Shown: positions 22,082 through 33,332 of the stretch, in pieces
Layout of the letters: every line of letters starts with the position of its first letter
Position numbering within the stretch: position 1 is the first letter of the stretch
Source: Triticum aestivum
Taxonomy: Eukaryota > Streptophyta > Magnoliopsida > Poales > Poaceae
Direction: 5' to 3'
Length of the DNA stretch: 64,000 nucleotides
Assembly (NCBI RefSeq): GCF_018294505.1
Contig: NC_057800.1
Span: 174,701,120 to 174,765,119 of the forward strand
The notes under the pieces: model-generated
Told to the model about the DNA's origin: nothing
Databases searched by the model: none
Seen by the model: only the letters and a program-made list of their open reading frames with translations
Position numbers and translations under genes: made by a program

Positions 22082-23190
22082 CCCATCGCCATGGCAGTGG
22101 ACCAGTCGGAGAAAGGGAAGAGTCCCCTGTCCTCCGCCGAGCTACGCCCGGCCGTGAGCCTGCCATTGGCAGGTCGCTGGTGCTCAACCCAGAAGCCATG
22201 GACAAGGTGTGTCCCATGCTTGCCTCCAACTTCAATGAGTGGTGAAGGACAGTGGCATGGCCTACATCTCATGCTCGTATCGACCGGACAACCACCCAGG
22301 TCCATTCTTCATCGACGCCCTTTGGGCTGGCCTGGTTCCTCCTTTCTCCACCTTCTTCAATGCAGTGCTTGCCCATTATCAGATCCACATGCTACACCTT
22401 GATCCCCAATCCGTGACCCTTCTTGTCGTCTTCGCCTTTTTTGCGGGGCCATGGTGGGCATTGCTCCTTTCATGGCCCTTCTCTGCTACTTCTTCTCGTT
22501 GCACCTGATTGATCCCCGGCAAAGCTCGGGGTGCCTGAGCTTCCAGGCCGTGGCGGCAACAGCCGGCGTGGGGATTGACTTCGAGCTCCCACCATCCACG
22601 AGCGAGTTTTGGACATGGTAGGTATTTGTTGATGTCGGAGTGCTCAGCCCCCTGCTCTCTTCTCCGTCAGCGCCCGCCATTCCTAACTCCGGTTGGTTCC
22701 ACCAAAGGCTCGCCGATTTGCGCCTTGCCCCCATCTGGATCAGGCTGAGAGGCTCAAGGACCTTGACGTGACTACGCCTATGGTGGTGAAGGAGTTCGTT
22801 CGGCACCGAATCGCTCCGCTTCAGCGCCATCCCGACTGATGTGGGCCTTGCTCAACCGCAAGGATCACATGAGACTTCAGGAGTCCGGGCTCCCCCTTGA
22901 GGCATGGCAAACGGTGCTCGAGGTCCTGACGGGTGTCCCGTTGCCATACGACATGCCAAGGAAGAGTTGCCTTCTATACCACTGCTTGAACAAGGCGACA
23001 TTCGTGGAAGAGATGCCCTCCTTCGATGAGTGGGGGTTGCGTCCAGTCGGCCTCGTGGGGCCCCGTGAGAACCCCAACATCATGGTTCCTCTCCCTACCA
23101 CTGGCGTCGAGCTCGCCCCAAGTGTGGATGCAGGGGGCGAGCACCGATGGGGGCCGATGGCGCAGGTGCCGAGGTGCTGATGCCGCCTAG
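22082..23190 (+). pseudogene. Putative gypsy-type transposon domain (Transposase_28-like), N-terminal part, frame-broken
   Basis: Family-like blocks appear in several frames: a MAVDQSEKGKSPLSS start, MAYISCSYRPDNHPGPFF, LWAGLVPPFSTFFNAVLAHY, DFELPPSTSEFWTW and GLPLEAWQTVLEVLTGVPLP, then LLYHCLNKATF. Frame changes occur near 22160, 22450 and 22750-22830, and stops lie at the NEW and FWTW positions. This is the plant domain known as putative gypsy type transposon. It runs antisense to the LTR at 20649-21510. Tat-lineage gypsy elements carry an antisense ORF in this place. The function of that protein is not established. Confidence 0.6.
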
Positions 23191-23217
23191 GGAACTCGTG
23201 ATTCTTTCCCTGGGGCG

Positions 23218-25310
23218 GTGGTTGAGGGGGCGATGCAGCCCGCGACTCCCGAGGCCGGGGCTCCTGAGGCCTTGGTTGGTCGCTGTGAGGTAGAGCCCGA
23301 TAGCCCTCCTCACCTAGGCGCTCCAGAGGCTACCCCTTCGAGCGCTTCTCAAGTTGCGCCTCGCGTTGGCCGCCATGTCCAACGCTTTGGTCAGCTTTGC
23401 ATGGACTTTGAAGAGCTCTGCAAGAGGAAGGGGTCCCCAAGACGCGGCAGCGGCACCTTCGGGCCATTAAAACGGAGAAAGTACATCGCTGTTGATGAGT
23501 AAGTACCTTATCTTGGTGATTCTCCGTGTGCTGCTTCCCTTCCTGACGATGTCTCTTCAGGATCCCTTCCGCCAAGGCCGCAGAATATCCTGAGAACCAA
23601 CCTCATCTCGCCTCATTTCTCCCGCTAGACTTGAGCGCTGCAAGCCCGCGCGCTTCTCAGGGCGTGGAGTCAATCGGGGAAACCAGCCCGTCGACAAGGC
23701 GTCTTGAGCTCACGCCTTCGATGTCTCTCCTTCGCGGCCTTGCTTGGAATACAGCAAGTGTGCCAAGGGTTCCTCCAATGGTGGTGGACAGTGGCTGGAT
23801 GGCTTCGATCTTGGGCTCCTCTTCAAGCAGCGGGCCTCCACTTGTTCGGGCTCCTTGTGAGGCCTGGCCTGCAACTGGGTGGGCACCAGCCCCCAGCCCC
23901 TTGCTGAAAGGGGGAAAGCTGCTTCGGGCCCCATCCATGGTCCCCACGGCAGAGGATGGAGTCGGCAGCATGCTTAAGTCGGCACAGGAAAGGAGCATCG
24001 TCCACCATGAGCTCTTTCAGGAGGCGATGGGCGCGATGAACCGGCTTGGTGAAGAGCTCGTGGATGTGGACGCGCGCCTCGTGGCCGAGGGTCTTCGGCT
24101 GGTGGAGGAGCGGCATAAGCTGAATGTGGCTATCAATCTCGGGCGCCACCAGCGCGAGCTCGATAATGCGAAGGCTGAGGTTTCCCTCGCAGCCTCCCGT
24201 GAGGTATGCTCCCGAGCTTTGGAAGAGGCTCGGGAGGCTGACCGCCATCACGAGGCCGCGGAGAAGCGCGCGTGGGAGCTCCAAGCCTGGAGCGCCTCCT
24301 TGGATCAGTAAGTGGAGGCGCACAGAGCCGCCCTTCCGTCATTGAGGGGGAGGCCCGCCGAAGAGAAAAAGATCCGGAAGCGCGAGGAGGCGCTGGCGCT
24401 GGAAGCCGTGGAGTGTAGCCTTGAGCTCGAACGACTGGAGACGAGGGAGCATCAAGTTGCCCAAGCGGAGGATGCCGTTGGCGCGCGCGAGGCCAGGGCC
24501 CAGGAGGAGGTCGATCACCGGGTTGCCCAGGCTCGCGCGGGTCTTTAGGGTAGGATTGACCTGAAGTTGAAGCTCGTGCAAGCTGAGGCTGCAGGTAGGA
24601 CCGCTGCCCTTAAGTCCAGGTTCATTGAGGTGGAGCGGCGTGAGGAGGCCGCCACGGCCGCCCTAGTCTCGGCACAGGCCGGACTGGCCTCCGCCCGCAC
24701 TGAGCTTCTCCCTCTTCAGCAACGGGTCGCTGACGCCGAGTCCGTCGCGCGGCAGAACAGGGAGGAAGTGCTTCAGTGGCGGACGCTGGAGCGCGTGCAT
24801 GCCCCCATGCTCCAGGACCTCAGGAACAGGGTCAATATCGCCTTGGGCCACATCTGCGATAAGGATGCTCCTCATCCCCACGCGAATGACTGCGACAGCC
24901 ACCTCCACTTCTTTACCAACGTGGTGACACGCCTGGAGAATCATTCCGAGAGAGCTCGCCAACTTGTTGAAGAGAGGAGCCGCGGCCTGCTTAGGCGTGC
25001 GTTCTCCGGCGTCTTCAGCCATCTCCAAAACACCGACCCCAACTTTGATTTTGATGCCGCCATCACTCCCGTACCCGAGGCCATCCGGGGTGACCTAGCG
25101 TGATGGGTGGAAAACAATGTTGACGGGTTGGTCGGGGCCTTCACTTCCAACGAGGATGGGGTGGTGGTCGCGGCGGACGAAGGCGACGTGGTCGACGATG
25201 GTGATGGCGGCGCTGGTGGAGGTGATGGTGATGCTAGCGATGCTGGCAGCGATGCCAGCGACGCGTCTGAGGGCGATCCGGGGGACGCGGCGAGCGACAT
25301 GTCCGACTGA
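23218..25310 (+). pseudogene. Coiled-coil second half of the antisense retroelement ORF, with a 62-bp intron and three nonsense codons
   Basis: The frame at 23218-23498 ends at donor GATGA|GTAAGTACC. A 62-base intron (23499-23560) ends CTCTTCAG, and splicing joins the frame that runs to 25310. The second exon is one continuous frame with stops at 24309-24311, 24546-24548 and 25101-25103. It encodes long Glu/Arg/Ala-rich heptad stretches (24000-24980) typical of a coiled coil. It ends in an Asp/Gly/Ala acidic tail (DASDAGSDASDASEGD) before TGA. The layout (Transposase_28 domain, coiled coil, acidic tail) matches the protein often annotated as a putative gypsy-type transposon. It is probably the antisense ORF of a Tat-like element and is no longer translatable in full. 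Confidence 0.6.
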
Positions 25311-26761
25311 TCCTGTGTCTCCTAGCTGTTTGTCCTGCACGCAAAAACTCAGGCACAACCCTAGAGGTGGTAAGAGCATTTTTGGAGGGAAGCCCCTCAT
25401 GTAAATATACTATTGCCTCTATCTTTTTAGGTCGTGTTTAATATGTGTCTCCGTGAACTCACGTATCCTGGGCAAGTTTGTTGTTGTGGCTTACCTTAGC
25501 CTGGACGAGCCCCAAACTGGCTGTGAGGTTGCGAGTTTCTGGGAAGCTCCTGAGGAACTCGTCGACGCGCCCGAGGGGGGCGCGTGATAAGCAAGCGCTA
25601 GCCATGGCGCGACACGCGCGTGGCGCGTGTGCACCATGCCCAGCCCCTCTCGCGAGGGGCCCGTGAGGGGCCCGCGAGGGGGAGCAACAAGCCCGCACTC
25701 CAAAATAAGGCAAGAACCAGATAGCAAGAAATTGCTTGAACGAGAAAAGGCACCCCCCGCGCGCATCAATTAAAACTCAACTTCAACTAAAATCCAAATC
25801 CAGACGGCAGGGTTACAGAAAAGAGATCCAAAGCAAATGGCTGCATCCGGCGCCTAGTCTAGTCTTCTTGTCTTCTTACCAGCGCGGAGCTAAGTGCTGC
25901 CACTAGGACGTGGGTGGGAGCCCCTGAGGCCGAGGATGGCACTCCTAAGACTCAGGGGCGTGTACAGCCCCACTCATTATTACGTGAGAGTGTCACGAGC
26001 GGAGACCTTCACAAGCGTGAGCCTTACTTCATGTCGCCAGAAGAGGGCCCCACCTTGCGCCACCCTCTACCACTGTTGGGGCGACCGGAAACAGGGACGG
26101 CACCAACGGGGGCAGAGGGAATGCCAGCGGCGCCCTCAGCGACCACAGGTCCTTTGCCGGGGGAAGGCTCATCGGCGCCTCCCAGGCAGAGGGCCTACCT
26201 CTGGGCGATGCCTTGCTCCGTGCGACGCGGGGAGGGGTCTTGCTCCCGGCCCCTCCCACGCAGCCCCCAGTGAGCCTCTCCTAGTAAGACGGATACCGCC
26301 CCGCCGGAACCGTCGCCTAGCAATGTGACCTAATTCACTAGCGATTCATGCTTAGCGTAAGCCTGCCCCAGGGAGATTAGTGGTACCCGCGTGGCTCTCG
26401 GGCGGCTCTTGGAAGGCCTCAACTCCTAACGCCTCCTCTTCAAAGCCTGGCTCGAGGAACGAGCCTGGGTCATCTTCCGGCGTGTACTCCCGGTTCATCA
26501 TGCGGGGCACGTAGGCATCCGAGGCCGTTGCCCCGAAGACCTCGCCGAAGTGCCCCACGCTCCATGTCGCCCGGCCCATGACGCCGTCCTGAGGGTGGTG
26601 GGGTTGCACCCCGCTGGGGCCGTGTGCGGCGACTCTCGTGCCCGCACCCATCTGGGGTGGTGCGGGTGCGATGGGGTGTCGTCTGCCGTGGATCGTGCTG
26701 GTGTCGATGTGGCCCCCGGGCGCACTCGGGGGCACGCGGGCGCGGCGAGGCCCGTTGTGGG
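25311..26761 (-). mobile_element. Interior of the minus-strand gypsy element with an open frame at 26352-26777
   Basis: This is GC-rich retroelement DNA between the antisense ORF and the junction with the next element. On the minus strand 26352-26777 is open for 141 residues, rich in Pro, Arg and Glu, with a PEDDPGSFLEPGFEEEALGV acidic segment. Its first seven residues come from the neighbouring retroelement, so the start is chimeric. I recognise no protease, RT or integrase motif. GC-rich direct repeats of GAGGGGCCCG occur near 25650. Confidence 0.4.
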
Positions 26762-28231
26762 AGTGCGCATAATCCATGGACTGACATTAGTCATAAAGAA
26801 CTCATATACTTATTGCAAAAGTTTATTATCCCTCCAAGCAAAGTACTACTATGCATGCCCCTAGGGGGAGAGATTGGTAGGAAAAGACCATCGCTCGTCC
26901 CCGACAGCCACTCATAACGAAGACAATCAATAAATACCTCATGCTCCAACTTCGTTACATAACGGTTCACCATACGTGCATGCTACGGGACCTGCAAACC
27001 TCAACACAAGTATTTCTCAATTTTACAATTACTCAACTAGCATGACTCTAATATCACCATCTTTATATCGCAAAACTATTGCAAGGAATCAAACATATCA
27101 TATTCGGTGATCTACAAGTTTTATGTAGGATTTTATGACTAACCATGTGAATGACCAATTCCCGTCAACTCTCTAAATGGATATAACTGAAGCAAGACAG
27201 TTTAATTCTTTCTACAAAATATATGCCCACACTCTAACAAATATAAGTGAAGCAAAATAGCATTCTACAAATGGCGGTTTTCTATGTGAAGAGAAACATG
27301 CAATCCAAACTTCAAATGATATAAGCGAAGCACATGAAGCATTCTATAAAGCCATACTCAAAAGATATAAGTGAAGTTCAAAGAGCATTCTATAATCAAC
27401 CATGGACTATCTCATACCAGCATGGTGCATAAAAGAAAAGTGAAAACTAAATGCAAAAGACTCTCCAAGATTGCACATATCGCATGAACTAAACGAATCC
27501 GAAAACATACCGATACTTGTTGAAGAAAGATGGGATGCCTTACGGGGCATCCCCAAGCTTAGACACTTGAGTCTCCTTGAATATTTACTTGGGGTGCCTT
27601 GGGCTTCCCCAAGCTTGAGCTCTTGCCTCTCCTTCTTCTCCTCACACCGATACCTCCTTGATCTTCGAGCACTTCATCCACACAAACCTCAACAGAAAAC
27701 TCGGTAAGATCCGTTAGTATAATAAAGCAAATCACTACTCTAAGTACTATTGCAAACCAATTCATATTTTGTTTTTGCATTGTAGCTACTGTAATATAAA
27801 ATTTAGATGGCTTAATCCACTGATATAAATTGATAGTTTCATCAAAACAAGCAAACTACACATCAAAAACCAGAATCTGTCTAAAACAGAACAGTCTGTA
27901 ATAATCTGAACATTCACCATACCTCTGGTACTCCAAAAATTCTACCAAAATTAGGAAAATAAATAATTTGTTCAGAAAGATAGTGCAAAAAGTTTCAGAA
28001 CCGTTTGATGTTCCAGTAAAAAATGTAAAATCGCGCACTACAGCCAAAGTTTCTGTCTCACACCGCACAAACCAACAAGCATTGTAAACATCCTAAAGGC
28101 AAACGTTGGCACATTACTTTTATTTTTAAACCTTATAAAAGCACACAACAGAAATAAATGACTCTCTAAAACTTCCGAGTTGTCTCCCTGGCAGCGCTTT
28201 CTTTAAAGCTATTAAGCTAGGCATGTAGTGC

Positions 28232-28624
28232 TCAAGTAATGGATCCACCCGAATCCCAAGGTATATCAAAGCCAATTTTAATTAACAATGATTTGTAATT
28301 TAGTAGTGAGCACAAAGTAACATATATCATGTAATGACGAAGTCTAACTCTCTTCCTATGCATTGGCATGTCATAAAAGAACAATTCATGCACACAAAGT
28401 AAAGGCCAATGCATAGTATAAACAGTTTCTTGCAATTTTTTCGTGTTGGAAACATAAAGAGGCGGAGATGTAGTTCCTCTCTCATAATAATTGCAAGTAG
28501 GAGCAGCAAGCACATGCATATTATATCTATCAAAATCATCATGTGTAATAGTAAAATGCAACCCATCAATATAATCCTTAATAAGGGTAAACTTCTCCGA
28601 TATAGTGTAGTTGCGAGAATTCAA
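28232..28624 (-). CDS. Retroelement reading frame of unknown function
   Basis: This open frame gives 130 residues within the gypsy interior and includes FFYDMPMHRKRVRLRHYM. The related element at 49982-51172 ends with a similar SHKIPMHRKWVILK stretch, so these are homologous C-termini. It overlaps the start of its interior neighbour by four bases. I recognise no domain. In the related element both parts form one frame, so this copy is probably frameshifted. Confidence 0.45.
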   Translation of the reverse strand: MNSRNYTISEKFTLIKDYIDGLHFTITHDDFDRYNMHVLAAPTCNYYERGTTSPPLYVSNTKKLQETVYTMHWPLLCVHELFFYDMPMHRKRVRLRHYMIYVTLCSLLNYKSLLIKIGFDIPWDSGGSIT

Positions 28625-28989
28625 AAGATAATAGGACTATCATGCGTGTGTGGAATAGCAACAATTTCATGTTTAACATAAGGAACTATAGCTAGTTCAT
28701 CTCCATAAGCATAATTCATATTGGCATCTTGGCCACAAGCATAGCAAGCATCATCAAAAAGGGATATTTCAAGAGAATCAACGGGATCATAACAATCATC
28801 ATAGCATTCATCCTTCGGTAAGAACGAAGGGAAATTAAACAATGTATGAGTTGAAGAGTTACTCTCATTAGAAGGTGGGCATGGGTGATCAATCCACTCT
28901 TCCTCCTTTTGTTCTTCACTCTCCTCCTCATCTTTTTCATCCAATGAGCTCACAGTTTCATCAATTTCTTCTTCCATAGACTCCTGCAA
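28621..28989 (-). CDS. Acidic retroelement reading frame, N-terminal part
   Basis: The 122-residue frame is strongly acidic at its start (runs of Glu and Asp around residues 2-35), with DPVDSLEISLFDDACYACG in the second half. Upstream, on the minus strand, is the primer site at 29668-29684. It corresponds to the N-terminal part of the 396-residue acidic protein at 49982-51172. It has no gag zinc knuckle, and no function can be assigned. Confidence 0.45.
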   Translation of the reverse strand: MQESMEEEIDETVSSLDEKDEEESEEQKEEEWIDHPCPPSNESNSSTHTLFNFPSFLPKDECYDDCYDPVDSLEISLFDDACYACGQDANMNYAYGDELAIVPYVKHEIVAIPHTHDSPIIF

Positions 28990-29667
28990 AATATTAGTCT
29001 CTTCTTAGACAGCTGAGGAGTCCTCAATATATGGTTTAACATAGGCATTAGAAGCATAATTATCATAACAATATTTAAGTATGGAAAAATTTTCAGATTT
29101 GTGAAGAGTAGCATCATACTTTCCAATCAAAGAAGCAATTTCATAAGCACCCTTAAAAGAAACAAATTCTTCAATTTATTGAACTTCATAGTAATTATAA
29201 ACACCCTTAGCACACAAAGATATGATTCCATTACCACTAAACTTACATTGGTAGGGAAGGTGTTTCTTAGGGTCTTTCGAACAACAAGTAAAATTAGAAA
29301 TTTCACATAAATTCCAAGCATAGCATTGCAAACGATGAATTTGATCCAATAAAAGTTTCCCTTTTTGAGATAAGCAGTGTCGCACATAGCAAGCATGCTC
29401 ATCTAAAGGTTTGCCCTCAACTAAGCTAGTTGTGGTTTCAGCACGAGCACATAGGGATCAAAGATGATCCAGGTAAAAAGTTTCAGGAGTGTGATAGATT
29501 TTGAGTGGTTCTTCAACCATTGGTGTAGCAGGTACAACTAATATTTTTGGTATTTTGCGTTTCCTACCCATAACTAAAGATAGAAAACAACTTAGAACAG
29601 CAAATAAAAATTACTTAGCGATAAAGCAAATAAGCACACACGAGAATATTCACCCCACGCTATGACT

Positions 29668-29684
29668 CCCCGGCAACGGCACCA
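29668..29684 (-). other. Primer binding site, tRNA-Asp type
   Basis: The + strand reads CCCCGGCAACGGCACCA. Plant tRNA-Asp ends in CCCCGGCAACGGCGCCA, so there is one mismatch. It sits 11 bases inside the LTR end, as expected for a 5' LTR on the minus strand. Confidence 0.75.
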
Positions 29685-29695
29685 GAAAAAGGTCT

Positions 29696-30578
29696 TGATA
29701 ACCCACAATTATAGGGGATCAATTGTAGTCTCTTTCGATAAGTAAGAGTGTCGAACCCAACGAGGAGCTAAAGGTAGAACAAATAATCCCTCAAGTTCTA
29801 TCGACCACTGATACAACTCTACGCACGCTTAACGTTCGCTTTACCTAGAACAAGTATGAAACTAGAAGTACTTTGTAGGTGTAACGGGATAGGTTTGCAA
29901 GAATATAAAGAGCGCGTTAATAAAAACTAGGGTCTGTTTAGATAAGGAAGCAATAAATTTAGTATAGCGAGTGTGGAAAAGTGGTGGTAGGAGTTGCGAA
30001 ATTGTCCCTAAGCAATTGACTACTTTACTAGACTGATAGCAAGTTTTATGTGGGAGAGGCCACTGCTAGCATGTCATCCCTGACTTGGAATTCTATGCAC
30101 TTATGAAGGTTTCAATCCCATCGGAGATCCGTAACTCCGATGGGATTGAAACCTTCACCCTGATTTTTTTTCCGAAAATTAGCTTTCTTGCGCCCAAAGA
30201 AGAGCAGCAACCACCTTACGGGGGCCCACGAGGGTCAGGGGCGCGCCCCCCTGCATCGTGGCCCCCTCGGGCACCGTCTCGCATTGATTTTCTTCCCATA
30301 TTTTACATATATTACAAAAATATTCTTCGTCCGTTTTTATCCCATTTGGACTCCGTTTGATATGGATTTTCTGCGAAACAAAAAACATGCAACAGACAGG
30401 AACTGGCACTAGGCACTGGATCAATATGTCAGTCCCAAGAATAGTATAAAAAGTTGCCAAAAGTATATGAAAGTTGTAGAATATTGGCATGGAACAATCA
30501 AAAATTTAAAAGTATATGAAAGTTGTAGAATATTGGCTTGGAACAATCAAAAATTATAGATACGACGGAGATGTATCA
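29696..30578 (-). mobile_element. Gypsy 5' LTR (883 bp)
   Basis: On the minus strand it starts TGATACATCTCCGTCG and ends ATTGTGGGTTATCA. It is shorter than the 1412-bp solo LTR and carries a 49-bp tandem duplication at about 30458-30555 (AAAAGTATATGAAAGTTGTA repeated). It also carries a perfect 23-bp inverted repeat at 30104-30157. Confidence 0.75.
30104..30157. repeat. Perfect 23-bp inverted repeat with 8-base loop
   Basis: Arms are 30104-30126 (TGAAGGTTTCAATCCCATCG...) and 30135-30157, separated by ATCCGTAA. Pairing is perfect over 23 bases and stops at 30103/30158. Confidence 0.95.
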
Positions 30579-31022
30579 AAAGGGGGCCTATTTGCCTCAT
30601 ATCACACACATCTTGTTTATTTGAACCGTTTCTGTTCTCATGTCTCAACGCAAACAGTTCATCCGAATGAACCGCATGCCGTATATCGCACACACCTTTG
30701 ATTTGGCTAACCGTTTGTTTTGTGTTGCCTAATCACAAACAGTTCATCCGAGTGAACTGTATGTTGTGTATCACACACGCCTCCATCTGGCTGCCCGTTT
30801 CTTTTGTTCCTCCTCATCGCAAACAGTTCATTGAACTGACCCATATGCCCTTCATCGCACACGCAACTAAAACATGAACCATGTTTGATGCATCCGTCAT
30901 CGCAAACATTTTACACATTTCTGATGGTTTTCATACAACACCATTTGCGATTATGGCATCGCACACAGTTTCTCGAAGGGTCTCTGATCGTAGTGTCGCG
31001 TTAGCAGCATCCTGCAGTAGTG
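30579..31022 (+). mobile_element. CACTA transposon right end
   Basis: It ends GCATCCTGCAGTAGTG, the complement of CACTACTGCAGGATGC. Inside are repeated subterminal motifs (GCAAACAGTTCATCCGA, ATCGCACACGC and AACCGTTT-like) in alternating spacing, which is typical of CACTA ends. The left side is cut by the gypsy LTR at 30578. Only about 440 bases remain. Confidence 0.65.
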
Positions 31023-32118
31023 TCTACTATACGATTCACGTTTGACCTTTCGGTCTCCGGTGTTCCGAGGCCATGTCTGTACATGCTAGGCTCGTCAAGT
31101 TTAACCTGAGTATTCTGCACGTGTAAAACTGTCTTTCACCAGTTTTATGTGAATGTAGAGCTTATCACACCCGATCATCACATGGTGTCTCGGCACGACG
31201 AACTATATCAATGGTGCATACTCAGGGAGAACACTTATACCTTGAAATTTAGTGAGGGTCATCTTATAATGCTACCGCCGTACTAAGCAAAATAAGATGT
31301 ATGAAAGATAAACATCACATGCAATCAAATTATGTGACATGATATGGCCATCATCATCTTGTGCCTTTGATCTCCATCTCCAAAGCACCGTCATGATCTC
31401 CATCGTCACCGGCTTGACACCTTGATCTCCATCATAGCATCATTGTCGTCTCGCCAACTATTGCTTCTACGATTATCGCTAACGCATAGTGATAAAGTAA
31501 AGCAATTACATGGTGATTGCATTTCATACAATAAGGCGACAACCATAAGCCTCCTGCCAGTTGCCGATAACTTTTACAAAACATGATTGTCTCATACAAT
31601 AACGTATATCACATCATGTCTTGACCATATCACATCACAACATGCCCTACAAAAACAAGTTAGACGTCCTCTACTTTGTTGTTGCAAGTTTTACGTGGCT
31701 GCTACGGGTTTCTAGTAAGAGCCGTTCTTACCTACGCATCAAAATCACAATGATTTTTCGTCAAGTGTGTTTTTTAACCTTCTACAAGGATCGGCCGTAG
31801 TCAAATTCGATTCAACTAAAGTTGGAGAAACAGACACCCGCCAGCCACCTTTATGCAAAACAAGTTGCATGTCTGTCGGTGGAACCGGTCTCATGAATGT
31901 GGTCATGTAAGGTTGGTCCGGGCCGCTTCATCCAACAATACCGCCGAATCAAAATAAGATGTTGGTGGTAAGCAGTATGACTATTATCGCCCACAACTCT
32001 TTGTGTTCTACTCGTGCATATCATCTATGTATAGACCTAGCTTGGATGCCACAGTTGGGAAATGTAGCATGCAATTTCAAAAAAATCCTTGCGATCACGC
32101 AAGATCTATCTAGGAGAT
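31023..32118 (-). mobile_element. Copia retroelement leader with LTR stub, minus orientation
   Basis: At 32053-32118 a stub (GTTGGGAAATGTAGCATGC...) matches the end of a Triticeae copia LTR that ends in CCCCAACA on the minus strand. Left of it lies GCTTGGATGCCAC, a primer-site position reading GTGGCATCCAAGC on the minus strand. 31023-32050 is the untranslated leader, with repeats of GATCTCCATC near 31370-31440. No gag frame is present. Confidence 0.5.
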
Positions 32119-33177
32119 TGATACGTCTCCAACGTATCTATAATATTTGATTGTTCCTTGCTATTATATTATCTATTTTGGATGTTTAATGGGCTTTAAT
32201 ATGCTCTTTTATGTTATTTTTGGGACTAACCTATTAACCGGAGGCCCAGTGCCAGTTTCTAATTTTTTTTTGCCTATTTTAGAGTTTCGCGGAAAGGAAT
32301 ACCAAACGGAGTCCAAACGGAATGAAACCTTCGCGATGATCTTTCTTGGACCGAAAGCAATCCAGAAGACTTGGAGTCGAAGTCTGGAACTCCACGAGGC
32401 AGGAGGGCGCGCCCCCACCCTCGTGAGCCCCTCGTAGCTCCACTGACGTACTTCTTTTGCCTATATATACTCTTATACCCTAGATCAATCGCGGAGAGCC
32501 ACGAAACCACTTTTCCACCGCCGCAACCTCCTGTACCCGTGAGATCCCATATTGGGGCCTTTTCCGGCGATCTGCCGGAGGGGGAATCGATCACGGAGGG
32601 CTTCTACATCAACACCATTGCCTCTCCGATGAAGCGTGAGTAGTTTACCACAGACCTTCGGGTCCATAGTTATTAGCTAGATGACTTCTTCTCTCTCTTT
32701 GATTCTCAATACAAGTTCTCCTCAATGTTCTTGGAGATCTATTCGACGTAATACTCTTTTGCGGTGTGTTTGCCGAGATCTAATGAATTGTGGGTTTATG
32801 AACAAGATTATCTATGAATATTATTTGGCTCTTCTCTGAATTCTTATATGCATGATTTGATATCTTTCCAAGTCTCTTCGAATTATTGGTTTAGTTTCTC
32901 TTACTAGATTGATGTTTCTTGCAATGGGAGAAGTGCTTAGCTTTGGGTTCAATCTTGCGGTGTCCTTTCCCAGTGACAGTAGGGGCAGCAAGGCACGTAT
33001 TATATTGTTGCCATTGAGGATAAAAAGATGCGGTTTATATCATATTGCTTGAGTTTATCCCTCTACATCATGTGATCTTGCTTAATGCGTTATTCTGTTC
33101 TTATGAACTTATACTCTAGATGCATGCTGGATAGCGGTCGATGTGTGGAGTAATAGTAGTAGATGTAGAATCGTTTC
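32119..33177 (+). mobile_element. Truncated gypsy LTR, plus orientation
   Basis: It starts TGATACGTCTCCAACGTATC and contains a TATA box CTATATATAC at 32461. It runs into the copia LTR at 33178, which interrupts it; its remainder is not in the window. It is related in its first 200 bases to the LTRs at 44871 and 51881 read on their minus strand. A short open frame at 32371-32643 is LTR sequence, not a gene. Confidence 0.65.
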
Positions 33178-33332
33178 TGTTGAGTATGTATTTTTTATTG
33201 CACGTGTATTGGAGTAGTGGACCACCTCCTAGTCTTGTATAGTTGAGGTAGAGGCCTTCCCTTGTATTATATATACGTGCACCAGCACCCCATCAATACA
33301 ACGTCTATTGTATTGCAAACTTTCCCGTCTGC
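33178..33332 (+). mobile_element. Short (155-bp) copia 5' LTR
   Basis: It starts TGTTGAGTATG, has a TATTATATATAC box at 33265-33276 and ends CCCGTCTGCA. The next bases, TGGTATCATC (33333-33342), fit the initiator-Met primer site TGGTATCAGAGC at the first eight positions. Confidence 0.75.

Larger units (their letters stand above)
26762..30578 (-). mobile_element. 3'-truncated non-autonomous gypsy retroelement (5' LTR, PBS and part of the interior)
   Basis: Reading right to left: LTR 30578-29696, primer site at 29668-29684, then an interior with two acidic open frames and a long non-coding part. Homology to the element at 46500-51880 is strong from GAGTGCG(C/T)ATAATCCATGG (26762; 47757) onward. 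The sequence stops abruptly at 26762 against a different retroelement, so its polypurine tract and 3' LTR are lost. No protease, RT, RNase H or integrase motif is visible, so it relied on proteins from other elements. Confidence 0.75.
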
